This document shows positions 53,375 to 64,000 of a stretch of DNA of 64,000 nucleotides, piece after piece. Position 1 is the first letter of the stretch. Each line of letters opens with the position of its first letter. Made by a program: the position numbers and the translations under genes. Under the pieces are notes generated by a model, which was not told the DNA's origin, made no database searches, and saw only the letters and a list, made by a program, of their open reading frames with translations. This DNA is from Phallusia fumigata (lineage: Eukaryota; Chordata; Ascidiacea; Phlebobranchia; Ascidiidae): the NCBI GenBank assembly GCA_008931825.1, contig QXVZ01024819.1:33861-97860 (forward strand). Reading direction: 5' to 3'.

Positions 53375-53929
53375 TGTATTCAGTTGGGGAAGTAGGATTT
53401 CAAACTGTTGACAATTACAAGCATGAATTGACCTCCAGTTTTTAATTCAAAAGTTTGTTTATGTTAACACATATTCTAAACACGTAAAAAAGGGTTTAAG
53501 TTTGGTACATTAGCCAGTTTACATAAACTCGTCAAACGTTTTTTTTTGCACCACGCATATAGCTGTTTGTCGTTAGGGAGGAATGTACTCGAAAGCGACA
53601 TGCGACAGCGACAAAAATAGAACACTTGTGATTTTGTGTTTAGGTAAACTACAATGTCAAACTAAAATACTGATCTATCAAGCCTAATACATTTTTTTAT
53701 TTGCAAGATTATTTAAATACATTTGTTTTATATTTAATTTTGTAATTTGAAAATGAAACTTAAGCGACAAATATTTACTTGTATGTCGCGTCGGTGCGGT
53801 TTTATGACACTACAATTTTGGAATAACTCAGCATTTCCTGAAGTAGCGTCAGTTTCGATTAGTTTACTTGGTTTATTTTACAACAAAGGGCAGTTTGGTA
53901 TAAGGAAGGTATTGGGGGATTTTAAAGTT
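53375..53929. promoter_or_regulatory. Divergent promoter region between SPAG1 and MINDY3
   Basis: The two start codons are 555 bases apart and face away from each other. I see no TATA box and no exon other than possible 5' UTR. The spacing suggests a shared bidirectional promoter, an inference only. Confidence 0.5.
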
Positions 53930-56900
53930 ATGCAAGCATTTTTTCCTGACGTGGATCGAAAAATAACCGCTCTTGTATGGGGTGGAACCGTGTCGGAATC
54001 GATTTTCAAAAGATGGGCACAAGGTTTGTTGGGTACTTGGGTTATATGGGTTCATTTGATGAGCATGCCTAATTTGCTTGTTTTTAAGGATTTGAATGGA
54101 GTGTGGATGAGAGATGTGCGTTAATGCAGCAGTTTGGTGGTCCATGTGCTGTTATTGCCCCAGTTCAGGGATATTTTCTGCAAAAACTGTTGTTTGATGA
54201 GAGTGGGGGCGGAGAATGTTTAGCCCAAAACAATGCAGAAGCGGACATAGAAAATATATCAGGTACTAAACAAAATAATTTCCAATCTTACCAATGCAGT
54301 TGCTAAATTGTCAGTGTGATTATGGGGATGCACAGTACAGAATCATCTGTATTATTGAGCAAAATCTAACTAACTTCCAAAATTCCAATAGTTTACCTGA
54401 TGACCATTGTAAAGACTAGGTCGGGGGGTGCCAACCCTTTGGCTTGCAGGCCACAGGAAGTTCTGTATGGCCTGCGAAATGAAGTGATGTTTTATCTTGC
54501 ACATTTAGCAACGAATTTTCTGATAGACTTTCAGCAATTGTTGCAAACATGGGGTAGAACACATATCTAGATTGGAATTTCGGTGTGAAGACTTTGTCTA
54601 TTTTTGCACCAATGTGTAGTAAAAACTCTATCAAATTCCATTGAGTGGGCTGCCAAATCATTTGTAACTCATACGCGACCCTGCAGCCAAAATATTTCAA
54701 CACCTCTGTGACAGTGTTGGTAGGTTTGGTTTCACTTCATGTGTTTTGTTTAAACAAAAGCAACATTTGGTAATCCACAGATTCTGAACGCGACAAGTTT
54801 TTTGCAATGGCCCTAGTTTCAATTTTGATGTTGATGAATAAAAGTAGCTGGACTCTTTGTGTGTCTGACACTGCCGGTATGAAATATTCACATCATTTTA
54901 TGACTGTACTTCAATATTTAGTATGTGTGAGTTATCATGTGCTATTGTTATTTTTGTCTTCATATTTTTGCTATTATTATTTTTGCAAAAAATTTGCTTA
55001 AATTGATAATGCTCAGTGAATTGTCTCTTTCTCTTTAAATCTCTTTGTTGGTCACTGGCTGTTTAAGCATTCCTTCAAAGTTTTAAAAACCTTTGTTAAT
55101 TACACTGGAAAAATTCTATTACAAGTGAAACAACAACAAAATGGCTACTAATGCAATGATATGGATTAAAGGTGTTTTTAAAAAAATCTTGTCCACTCTG
55201 TTGGATCTTAACTTTTTATGCAGACAATTCCAAATCTTCAATTACAGAGGGTGGTAGCTCACAAATTTCAGCATGCCTCAGTGATTCACCTATTCAAGAT
55301 TTTCATTCTTCATTAAGGTATCATTCAACCCCTGTCATGGCCAAACCCTTTATAAACCTTTCCTTTACCTTTTTTAGGCTTCGGAAGTGTTCTTGTGAAA
55401 CAGAATTACACTCATTTCTTTTGAATGATCTCAGTTCATTTATGTCCCCTTTCGGCGTTCTAAAGTTTCTTTACTCTGTTATTTTATCCAAGGTATGTTG
55501 TAAATAGACTGCTGTAAATAGATTGTGGAACTGTCAAAACCTTGTTTTTGTTACCCAGCAATGTTTTTTGCTCATTTTGGTGAGTAAACACAACGTTTTA
55601 GAGCTTTATAAATAAATTTGTAACAGTGTGATTAAAAGTTTTATAATGTTTGCTTCTCCCTTCTGGTATGGCTGTTTTTAACTGCTGGCCCACTGACATA
55701 TTTTTTATTAACAGGGAATAGATAATGTCATCAACGAAATGGACAATCCAGATGTTCCCCTAATTGATTCTATTCATGGACATGGAAGGTATCAGTCATA
55801 TTTGATAACTATTTTATTTGTACATAAACTAGAAATAAGACACTACATGCTTAATTTTGTGAGCTGGTAAGTTGTCAATAATACCCAAGAAAATGTTTTT
55901 TTGTGTCCTTTAACCCTATGTTGGGTATTTGTTACAAACCAGGTCTGCAGAGTTGGAAGGTATAGCTGGAGGTATAATTCTGACACCCAACTTCTCCTAG
56001 TATCACTAAGATGAACACTCCAACTCTTAAAATTTTGTTTAAAGGCTAATATGTCAACTTATTGGCAAAATAGTAAAAACATGATAATAAAACCTTCCAA
56101 ATATTTCCTGCTAAAAAAATTAATTTTGGCTACAAAGATTAAATTGGACTTTAGCAATCGAAGTCGGATAAAAAAATCCCAACTCCAACTCCTAATATTT
56201 ATAGAAGTGTAACTCCATCCTAAACCACCGACTCCATACGACTCCTACTCTGCAACCCTGTTACAAACTACTTTGGATAAAAACAATCTGTTTTTTTCTA
56301 GTCAAAATCTTATCAATTTGCTAATATGCGGCCAAGCTGTTTCCAATGTGTTTGATGGAAACCGAGATGTTGCTGGACTTTGTAAGTATCTTTATATCAC
56401 ACAAAAATCTTTTATGTTAAATTTTTTTTAACCACCACCTGGAAAATAGAGGCTTTCAGAATCCATGTTACAAATAAAAGTGTTAATGTTGTACATCACA
56501 ACCTCGTTTTTGGTTTATGTTGTTACCTTGTTATGCAGTGCAGACATTCGTTATTTACAGCAGATGAAACTAACAGTTTATCGCCTTTTTTTAATTTTGG
56601 CCACCTGGCTCCTCTTCATTTCAGCTGTTCTAAATTTCGATCACAGGTCTCCGGGGGATTCCCCAACCGTGCAATATTGGATTTCTTACCTTACTGGAAA
56701 AATTGCGGTACTGTACGGTGGGGACGTACTTGAAACGGCCCAGATACCCTGTTTGGTTGCTTGGCAGCGAAACACATCTTTCCGTCCTATTTTCACGCGA
56801 ATGTTCGCTCGTCGCACCCGATTCGATTCTTGATCGAGCGCACAAAATATTTGACCGATACGACCCGGAAGGTTTGTTGATTTGAAATTTTGTTTTTATT

Positions 56901-58376
56901 TTGAAAGTTTCGCGGCTTATGGCAGTTTTGTTGAAACATGTTTAAAATGGTTTGGTGGGTTTTAAACTTTTAATCGCTGTACCTTCCCTGGCCCGTCATA
57001 CCGAATCAAAACCAGTCCTTAAAAGCAATCCCCTGAAAAAAGCACAATCATAGGCTTAAAAGTCTTGCCCTACTGATAGATTTCAAGCCACGACTGCAGC
57101 CTGGTGGCTGGTTGCTATATATGATCGGTGTTAGCAAGAACCCTTAGGGACAGATAATAGAATTAAAAATAGGCCTTCGTTTTGTTTGTATTTGATGTCT
57201 TCTGACGATCCCAACTAAAAGCGCCAGGCCCGGATCGGCTCCTGTCGTGGGTTCGAATCCCACCGCGGGCTAGATTTTTCTAGCCACGCCTTGCTGAGGG
57301 GAAATGCTTGGAAGGCCGACTATGATACGGTATAACGCCTCTTACAGGCCTGGCGTACTATGAATAAATAAAACATGTCTGATTGTCATTTAGTTTTTTG
57401 ACATAAACGCAAATAGCTTTGTAGATAATGGCTTCGTGGCAACTTCGTTACTGGAAGATTTACTTCGGGAACTGGACTTAGTCAACGAACCTGAATAGTA
57501 AGAGCAAGGTTTCTGAATATCCACTAATTCCTTGTGGTTGTGTTTTGATTAGGGCCTAACTATTGCATTTTTTAGCGTTCAAATAATGTGTGAAAATCTG
57601 GACCCGGAAGGATTAGGAGTCATTATTAGATCAAAATTTTTTGAGGAATTTTTTTCTAACGAGGTGGGCAAACTAGTCAGATGTTATATCGGCGAATTGA
57701 CTTTTTTCTTGATTTTAGAACAAGAAAACACTTCCTGATAGGTTTGACCTGTTTCATTACAACGGCTTGTCCCAGTCGCATCAAGATGGAAAGGTATGTG
57801 ATGTTTAGTATTAATTGCAAAAAGGTAAAAAAAAACAGTGTGTTTTATTTGTGCTACCAGTAAATGGAAAGTGACGTTACGAAAGTATGTCAACCCAGTG
57901 CTTGATTTTAAAAAAGTTCGCATGGGATCATAGTTTAAAAAAGTAAAATAAGGCAGTATCTTTTAAAAATAAGTCGTTTTTGTCTGAGTTCACTCAACTA
58001 AAATCCGTCTTAGGGACCAACAAAGCAATTTCGATTTGAGTCCTTCGTAAACATTTTCTCACTGAAATGTTTTTGCGTTATAACATATCTTCTCAACCTT
58101 GTATCTGGCTGTGTGTAAAACGTGGCTGCCAAAAGATTGTTAAGCAAGTTCGAAAAATGTCAACAGTAAATTTTACTCATCTGCCTTTGTCTAATAGACA
58201 CTTTTTTTGTGTTTTGAAAAATTCAGGTTCGGTTTCGCAAAGGGACCGCCCGTCATATAGACTGGCAGGAGTGTAGCGGCAAAACAGCCGACTCGGCGAT
58301 TGAGAGCTGTCTTCAAATGCGCTGGCCTGGTATATGGATGACGTGGCAAGACTCGCCCGCCCCCTCACTCAACTGA
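53930..58376 (+). CDS. MINDY3: MINDY3 (FAM188A) deubiquitinase homologue, twelve exons
   Basis: MINDY-family cysteine proteases cleave K48-linked polyubiquitin. Exons join in phase to 433 residues (human 445): 53930-54023, 54089-54262, 54817-54876, 55224-55317, 55378-55492, 55715-55788, 56302-56381, 56647-56871, 57425-57497, 57576-57663, 57719-57793 and 58227-58376. The N terminus (ALVWGGTVSESIFKRWAQGF) and GGPCAVIAPVQ match MINDY3, with nucleophile Cys51. The likely catalytic histidine is His274 in LLGSETHLSVLF. KFLYSVILSKGI, LIDSIHGHGSQNLINLL, GFLTLLEKLRYCTVGTYLK and NLDPEGLGVII follow the human order, and both proteins end in PSLN. I started at ATG 53930 because it gives the human-like N-terminal length, although the frame is open further upstream. 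Intron 6 holds a hAT MITE with a perfect target duplication. An AATAAA lies 64 bases after the stop. Confidence 0.94.
54420..54710. mobile_element. Probable hAT-like repeat in MINDY3 intron 2
   Basis: The left side reads GGGGGGTGCCAACCCTTTGG and the right side carries an imperfect inverse ending CAACACCTCTG. Such ends resemble hAT MITEs, but no target duplication can be read and the terminal match is poor. Confidence 0.35.
55940..56260. mobile_element. 321-bp hAT-type MITE with perfect 8-bp target duplication
   Basis: The ends are CAGGTCTGCAGAGTTGG and the inverse CTACTCTGCAACCCTG. The octamer TTACAAAC flanks both sides exactly (55932-55939 and 56261-56268). The element lies in MINDY3 intron 6 and is rich in ACTCC/GGAGT motifs near its ends. 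It has no coding capacity. Confidence 0.85.
57195..57385 (+). repeat. tRNA-derived SINE fragment
   Basis: A perfect RNA polymerase III B box, GGTTCGAATCC, lies at 57250-57260 inside a T-arm-like GTGGGTTCGAATCCCAC. The preceding CGGATCGGCTCC matches an inverted copy near 59050. There is no good A box or acceptor stem, so this is not a functional tRNA. A non-tRNA tail follows. It lies in MINDY3 intron 8, and boundaries are approximate. Confidence 0.6.
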
Positions 58377-58439
58377 TGACGTCATTATAGCACTGTGTCT
58401 AGAATTGTTGTTTACAAGCTCCGCGCACACAACGAAGCC

Positions 58440-58445
58440 AATAAA
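58440..58445 (+). promoter_or_regulatory. Polyadenylation signal of MINDY3
   Basis: An exact AATAAA lies 64 bases after the MINDY3 stop codon. Confidence 0.65.
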
Positions 58446-58989
58446 TGCACTACTTTTGCGTTCGAAAATTGTTGGCGACTTCTTTCCAAAGTGGCCACTG
58501 CCTTTCATTAGGATATTTTCTTTTCCCTGCAATGCAGAGGCTATATGGTGGCGCCAGATGCAATTCAGTTACATGCCGAGGTAATTGTTAAACATTGCGT
58601 ATTTTGTCGTCACGCTGAAAACAACGGACCTGTTGTCTCAGCCGTAATATATATGCCTACAGTGTTACCACAACCGACGTTAGGTTGGTTAAAATTTATT
58701 ACAGTACATGCACTTTAGTAAGTAGAAGAACCAACGCAAAAAAAGGATTTTTTCTGTGTGGTATTTATAGTTTGCATGTCCACATGAAGAACTTGACTCG
58801 CTTATGGCCGATCTCTAAGTTAGCATGTTAACCTTAATGGTGTTTTCAAAAATAATCCGATAGCGGTCGTTGCTTTTGTGAAAACGATTTCTAGAAGTTC
58901 ACTTTCGGTTGTGGACTTCTTCAAAAAAAGGTACCGACTAAACAAAGTTTGGGTAAATGCACAAAGTTTTTTTAGTGACGGTAGAGCAT

Positions 58990-59095
58990 TGTAAAGCTAA
59001 TGCTAAAAGGCGCGGGTTGGAAAAATCTAGTGGGATTCGAACCCACGACTGGAGCCAATCCGTGATGCTAATGAACCAATAAGCAAAAAATGAAC
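58990..59095 (-). repeat. tRNA-derived SINE fragment, inverted relative to the 57.2-kb copy
   Basis: On the minus strand, GGTTCGAATCC at 59033-59043 lies in GTGGGTTCGAATCCCAC, preceded by CGGATTGGCTCCAGTC. This is nearly identical to the piece at 57.2 kb. The A-box half is degenerate. It belongs to the same tRNA-like family. Confidence 0.55.
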
Positions 59096-59314
59096 ATTAA
59101 ATAGTTTATTTTCTTGCCGATGTATTATTGCTCTAATTCCCTGTTGAAAAATCGTGTTTCGTTTCAAAACATATTTAGGCCCTTTCCGAGCTGTTTCGGT
59201 CGTAAAAGACTCTTTGTGGCACTTTTACACATGGCAAGCGGGCATTAAGCTGAAAACCTCGTATCACAACATTGCGTTTTGGACAATTTGTGACATTTGG
59301 TAAGATTCGTTTAT

Positions 59315-59600
59315 CGCCAAGATGGCTCAGAGGTTAGCGAGAATGCCTTGCGCACACAAGGTTGTGGGTTATAATCCCATCTCGGTCGCTTGTGTTTCCC
59401 TGAGCAACAACTTAAGCGGCATTGCTCCAACCTAGAGAAACCCCATGGGTTGTCCTAAATTGAAGTCACCAACTTTCAAAAATCAAACAAAAAATGATCC
59501 AACGGAACTGCAACGAGACAGGTAGCTCGACGGTAGACTCATTATGAGCATAACGCATTCAGGCGTTGCTCCGCCCACCGAGGATAAAAATGAAACAAAC
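59315..59600 (+). repeat. tRNA-derived SINE with A and B boxes
   Basis: The head has an A-box-like TGGCTCAGAGGTTAGCGA at 59323-59340 and a B-box-like GGTTATAATCC at 59367-59377. The spacing fits an intact tRNA-like pol III promoter, although the B box differs from consensus. A body of about 200 bases ends in AAATGAAACAAACAAAC. The acceptor stem is not preserved, so it is a SINE rather than a tRNA gene. Confidence 0.6.
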
Positions 59601-60704
59601 AAACATTTGTGCTCGCATGCTCACTGTTTTGAAGGTAGTGATCGACAAGTTTACGACCCAAGCGGCCCAGTGCTTGTAGCGGTCGGTATAAGACTCCTAC
59701 TACACAAAAACGGGCGTTTATTCACTCCTGCTAGGCGGCCATTTTGCTGGCTAAACCTATATTTGCGCAGCGGTAACCTCAATATATTGCAATATAAAAT
59801 ACAGTACACCGCAGCAATCGTATTTCATCGTTGTTATTATTATTCCTACAACGTTGCTGCTAGTTTCCGCACTAGTGTCATTTATGCTATTTGGATCGTC
59901 GGAGAGCAAAACGGTTTTGTTAACCTTATACCGCTTTACCGAAACCCCGTTAGAAAAAGTCATCATGGGCGTTTTTTTGTTATCTGTACAGCGACATTAA
60001 GGGTTCACTGCTAGAATTGCTTCAAAACATGATTATGGCATAAAAACAATTGTTGGCATGACGTTGCATACAAATTGGTTAAATTCATTAGCATTTATAT
60101 ACATGTCGGTTACCCATGAGATTAAGTTTGCAAAAATATGTTATTAAATGCTAAGGAAGGTAGAGCCAATTGTAATTCAAGTTATAAATGTATGTTCATT
60201 GTAATAATGCTATATGTTTGGAAAATATTTTTTTAGGGATCATAGTGTTTGTGGAATGGCAATAGAGATAAATAAGCTACATTTCTAGTTTAGGCTGTGT
60301 TCACATGTGGAAACAAAATATAACTAAGAAACCTTGTTAGAAAACAAGTGACTATCTTGTGTGGTTTAAGTAATGGAACTTGTGTGTATTTTCAGCTACA
60401 TCACGCCAGTCGTGTCTTTCAAGTCGAATCAAATAACGAAATATAAATGCTGGATATAATCGTTGCTTGAGTTTATTTCAAAAAGGAAAATAACAAAAAA
60501 ATAAGTAAAACAGAAGGTGACAAGAAAAACAAAAAGAATCATATCATATGAAAAAGATTAAAATACCAAACTGTCACATACCCACCCCTAGATATTATAT
60601 CGTTTCATAATGGACCAGCGGGCGCATCGCAAAAATATATGCCTACCTGCAAAAGTATTTAGACCACCAACCAAAGGGCACCATCTTTGCCCGCAAGTCT
60701 TTTA

Positions 60705-60758
60705 TCGACATTTCACAACAACAGCTACGTTTCATCGACATTTCACAACAACAGCAAC
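60705..60758. repeat. Short direct duplication in the 3' UTR of the EF-hand gene
   Basis: ATCGACATTTCACAACAACA occurs twice in tandem about 28 bases apart, just after the stop codon of the EF-hand gene. Confidence 0.8.
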
Positions 60759-60765
60759 CGAATGT

Positions 60766-62216
60766 TTACGTTGCGATTATGGCGGTAAGGAATTCGTAAA
60801 AGTCGATAACCCCATCCCCGTTGAGATCAACCTCTTCCATCATCTCGTCCAACTCCTCCTCACTCGGCTCACGTGACCACTTACACATGACGTCACGCAG
60901 GTCCTCTCGCGTGACGTAACCGCACTCGTTTCGGTCGAATAACTGTAAAGAAAATATGGAACAAAACTGTTGTTTTTGCGACGTATATTTTTAAAGTTTT
61001 TCATCCACGTTGCTTTTAGAAGTTAAGATTCAAGTAATACTCTAAACATAACTTTAGTGCCTTGTTGCAAAATCTTTTTCGCATATTTTTATATTTTGTT
61101 TAGTGGTAAGTTTGATATTTTTGGTAAGTTTGAAAAACAAGGAAGGAGCAAATACCCAGCACGTTTAAAAATGTTAAGGCTAGCAACCACTGTATATGCA
61201 CTGTACCGCTCTCGAGAACTGTAACTGATCTTCAACGTGCTGCATTCCTACACGAACTAAGCAGTCACCCATATCTCCCCAACTCAAAAACCGTGCAAGC
61301 CTTATTGACCCAAAACCGTGCAAGGTTTTAACATGTTCAGGAGGCGGGGAGTAGATTTTCTCGTTCGTGTTGGAATGTGGAAATCAACCGTTACTGTCTG
61401 GTGTAAAATGTCGCTAAAACAAGACCTACAGTGTTTTTTGTGTTATTGCGTTTTCGTACTATCTTTATTTTATGCACAAGGCCAATTTTGTTTGTTTAAG
61501 TGTGTTGCCAAGAGCGTAGCCAGCCCTTTTTTAGGGAGGGGGGGGGGACAAGTAACCTACTTATAAGTATATAAGGTTAAGGTAAAACGTAGAGATTTTT
61601 TTTCAGGAGTGCCTACTTCAATGTAGAGTTTGTCAGGCCTCAAATAGAAAAAGGCTGCTTAATTATTTTTGGGTGTCAAGTACGCAACACGATTTGAAGA
61701 GTGATTTTTAAAGAGTTGACTTATTACGAGTCACAAAAACGATGTGAAATGGCTGGTTTTCGTCTGTTTTCATGCGTATTTTTACTGCTAGAGTTAGTAA
61801 CTTTTGAAAATATGCAGACAGATTACCCAATATACATAATAGTATAATTTAAACTTTAGTATTATAACTGATGTAATGCCCTAGAAAAAAATCTTTATAC
61901 TAACCTTGTATGCACTTTTAATATCGTCGTCGCTTAATTCGCCAGCGAATATTTGCTCAACAAAGATCGAAAACTTGTCGTTGTCGATACCGGTGTGGTA
62001 ACTCGATTCCTCAACACATCTACAGCTGTTAGTCAAATCAGCGAGCTCCTTACTTGTAATATGCATGCCAAAATTGCCCAACAAACATTTCAAGTCTTCC
62101 TCTTCAATGTGACCTTTACCATTTTGATCAAACAGATCAAAAACTCTTTCCAGTTCTTTTTCCTTCCATTCCACCTTGACAGTTGGCGAGTGCGGTCTTT
62201 GTGCGTTGATTTTCAT
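60766..62216 (-). CDS. Calmodulin-like EF-hand protein, two exons
   Basis: Exons 61905-62216 and 60766-60942 join in phase 0 to 162 residues. The layout is that of a four-EF-hand protein of the calmodulin/troponin C/centrin class. EF1 (DQNGKGHIEEED) and EF3 (DRNECGYVTRED) end in Asp instead of Glu at position 12. EF2 is degenerate with no usable loop. EF4 (DLNGDGVIDFYE) is canonical. A helical linker KWSREPSEEELDEMMEEV precedes EF4, as in calmodulin, and a short N-terminal extension carries Pro/Ser. So probably one strong and two weak calcium sites. Orthology to a named vertebrate gene is not clear. The start follows a TATA box by about 145 bases. Confidence 0.8.
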
Positions 62217-62360
62217 CTTCCGTTCTTGTTTTGTTTGTATAGGCTTGGATTGGAATTAAGATTGGCAAAGACTGTAGCGTGTTGAAGCTCTCTTCTGCTC
62301 TCTGCTTTCACCGTTTGGTTGAGGTGCAACAGATGAAGATTTTCTGTCTAAAACTTGCTG

Positions 62361-62368
62361 CTTATATA
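62361..62368 (-). promoter_or_regulatory. TATA box of the EF-hand gene
   Basis: On the minus strand the sequence reads GGGTATATAAGCAGC. A TATATAAG here would place transcription start about 30 bases downstream, leaving a 5' UTR of roughly 115 bases before the ATG at 62216. It is the only clear TATA box I find upstream of a gene in the window. Confidence 0.6.
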
Positions 62369-62929
62369 CCCACAGGCCTACGTCAACCGACACAGGCGAG
62401 ACAAGGCGAAAAAGGCGACTGGTAATCGTTGTTTCAGTTTTCACGTAAGCAATCGATGCAATTGCTTGTTAGGGGGTAAACAATTTTAAACGTTGACACA
62501 AATTTCTGTGATCGAAATGTTTTGGGCACCGGTGTTGACGCACGTAGCAGATGTGACGTGAACAAGCTTTCTTCGTCTTACTGCATTTGCAATCATCCAA
62601 TCGTAAAACTTCTATTATCCGCTCCATTGGACCTAAATTGAAACATATTTTTGGCCGTTTACAACTTCTGCCTCTTATGTGGATTTAGTGCGTCATTGTG
62701 TGCCTGAGTTATCTATGCAGTTAAAGCAAGTTTGATTCGTGGTATTTGTTGTGTTTATGGTGGTAAATATCTCCCATTGACGTCAAAGTGTAATATTCCT
62801 ACGTCAAAACAGCGGATCTCTTACATAGCGCGTATGTTTAATTTCAAACAACTTCAAACTGAATATGCAATGGGCAAACGTGGGAAAGCCTTAAAGCCCT
62901 AGAATGCCCGGGCAAAGAAACAAACATTG
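62369..62929. other. Upstream region of the EF-hand gene
   Basis: No gene is seen in this stretch. It would contain distal promoter elements of the EF-hand gene. Confidence 0.35.
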
Positions 62930-63618
62930 TGCTGGCAATTTCTGTCGATTTTCCTTAACGAAGCTTTTTTGGACAAAAACAAAAACAGGTTTATTACTGA
63001 AGATGATGCGCACTGCACATAAGACCACATACACCACATTATGGACATTGAGCAGTGCAGTTTATCGGAGTCTCAACGACAGCTATATGTAGAAATAAAA
63101 ACGTGTCGGTCGACAAAAATTACTGATCGCCGCATGGGCGGATTTAGGGAGGGGAGGTGTTTGGTATTAGAACACCCCCCTCAGCAAATAAATGAAACTC
63201 GCTGATGGACACCGCCAGACGTAGGCGATGCTTTACTGACCTTGCATTTGCTGCATTACAACGGTCTTAAGATGTGCTGGCAATTTCTGTCGATTTTCTT
63301 TAACGAAGCTTTTTTGGATGAAAACAAAAACAGGTTTATTACTGAAGATGATGCGCACTGCACATAAGACCACATACGCACATTATGGACATTGAGCGGT
63401 GCAGTTTATCGGAGTCTCAACGACAGCTATGTGTAGAAATAAAAACGTATCGGTCGACAAAAATTACTGATCGCCGCATGGGCGGATTTAGGGAGGGGAG
63501 GTGTTTGGTATTAGAACACCCCCCTCAGCAAATAAATGAAACTCGCTGATGGACACCGCCAAACGTAGGCAATGCTTTACTGACCTTGCATTTGCTGCAT
63601 TACAACGGTCTTAAGATG
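62930..63618. repeat. Two-copy tandem duplication, period about 345 bp
   Basis: Copy one (62930-63274) and copy two (63275-63618) run from GCTGGCAATTTCTGTCGATT to ACGGTCTTAAGATG. Only scattered substitutions and a one-base deletion distinguish them. Neither copy has a convincing gene. The similarity implies a recent duplication or an assembly artefact from joining two haplotypes. Confidence 0.93.
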
Positions 63619-64000
63619 TTTACACATTAAAATATGCCAGTGGGTAGGCCAATAAACTCCCCTACAAAGAGTCTTTCCCGCAGCCACAAGAATGCAGATT
63701 AAGTGAAGAAATTTTGTTACGTCACAACAATTATCCTATTGTTACGCAACTAAAGCTTATTGCGACTGCCATTTCTGCCAGCACGTTTTACAGTAGTAGA
63801 TAACTGTTATGGTAGTCTGCTTAATTAAAGGATTAATATAGGGTTTGGAAACGTTTTCATTCTATTTTAATAGCTTGTAAACAAGAAAGCGTCGAGAAAT
63901 AGAAAGAAACTACGTTGAAAACAACGCGAATTTAAATTGGGCTTTTAATTACAATTTTCGATGGAATTCGTCGACAATGGCATTATCTGGAATGTTTTTG
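63619..64000. other. Right edge, no gene recognised
   Basis: AT-rich sequence without a recognisable exon or repeat up to the end of the window. Confidence 0.35.

Larger units (their letters stand above)
58446..60765. other. Intergenic region rich in tRNA-like repeats
   Basis: No protein gene is recognised between MINDY3 and the EF-hand gene. The region holds the two tRNA-like SINE pieces listed separately and AT-rich unique sequence. The longest open frame (from 59544) begins inside the second SINE and shows no coding signature. Confidence 0.45.

Noticed and set aside
56465-56833. 122-residue plus frame and its overlapping partners in MINDY3
   Set aside because: The true exon (56647-56871) is in the third frame, which matches MINDY3. 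The others are shadows.
57240-57270. A functional tRNA gene
   Set aside because: Only the T-arm and B box are well formed. The D-arm, A box and acceptor stem are missing.
59544-60014. 156-residue open frame
   Set aside because: It begins within a tRNA-derived SINE and shows no conserved composition.

Overview
The window looks like nuclear DNA from an ascidian tunicate, most likely a Ciona-type genome. This is an inference. It is AT-rich and compact. Genes sit on both strands with short GT-AG introns, and the proteins are clearly animal and close in length to vertebrate orthologues: a 414-residue NADP isocitrate dehydrogenase in nine exons and a 433-residue MINDY3 in twelve. Introns carry small hAT-type elements and tRNA-derived repeats. 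There is one 140-base assembly gap (27192-27331) and single ambiguous bases at 17112 and 17512. Exon boundaries were built by hand from splice sites and reading phase, and total coding lengths were checked for divisibility by three.

Layout. 188-6765 (minus): two tandem paralogous genes for a small single-pass-like membrane protein I do not recognise. The upstream copy is complete and the downstream copy runs off the left edge. 6766-10634: no gene recognised. 10635-12836 (minus): intronless SEC63. 13963-15120 (plus): intronless eight-finger C2H2 protein, divergent from SEC63. 15955-21768 (plus): cytosolic-type NADP isocitrate dehydrogenase, with hAT-like insertions in introns 1 and 7. 23994-35681 (plus): TDRD5-like protein with LOTUS and Tudor domains, apparently four LOTUS modules, and a GC-AG intron. 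38672-39787 (minus): two weak small-gene candidates. 40846-42558 (plus): intronless ATGL/PNPLA2-like lipase. 45778-53374 (minus): SPAG1, a dynein-arm assembly co-chaperone. 53930-58376 (plus): MINDY3 deubiquitinase, divergent from SPAG1. 57.2-59.6 kb: a cluster of tRNA-like SINE pieces. 60766-62216 (minus): a calmodulin-like EF-hand protein with a TATA box. 62930-63618: a near-identical 345-bp tandem duplication.

The genes do not form one pathway. SEC63 serves ER translocation, IDH makes cytosolic NADPH, TDRD5 belongs to germline piRNA/nuage biology, SPAG1 to cilia and sperm-tail assembly, PNPLA2 to lipolysis and MINDY3 to K48-polyubiquitin trimming. The most interesting items are the uncharacterised tandem gene pair, the fourth LOTUS domain, a shared intronic repeat family with a hairpin end and an internal minisatellite, and several hAT MITEs whose 8-bp target duplications can still be read. 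I found no wholly new multi-gene system.
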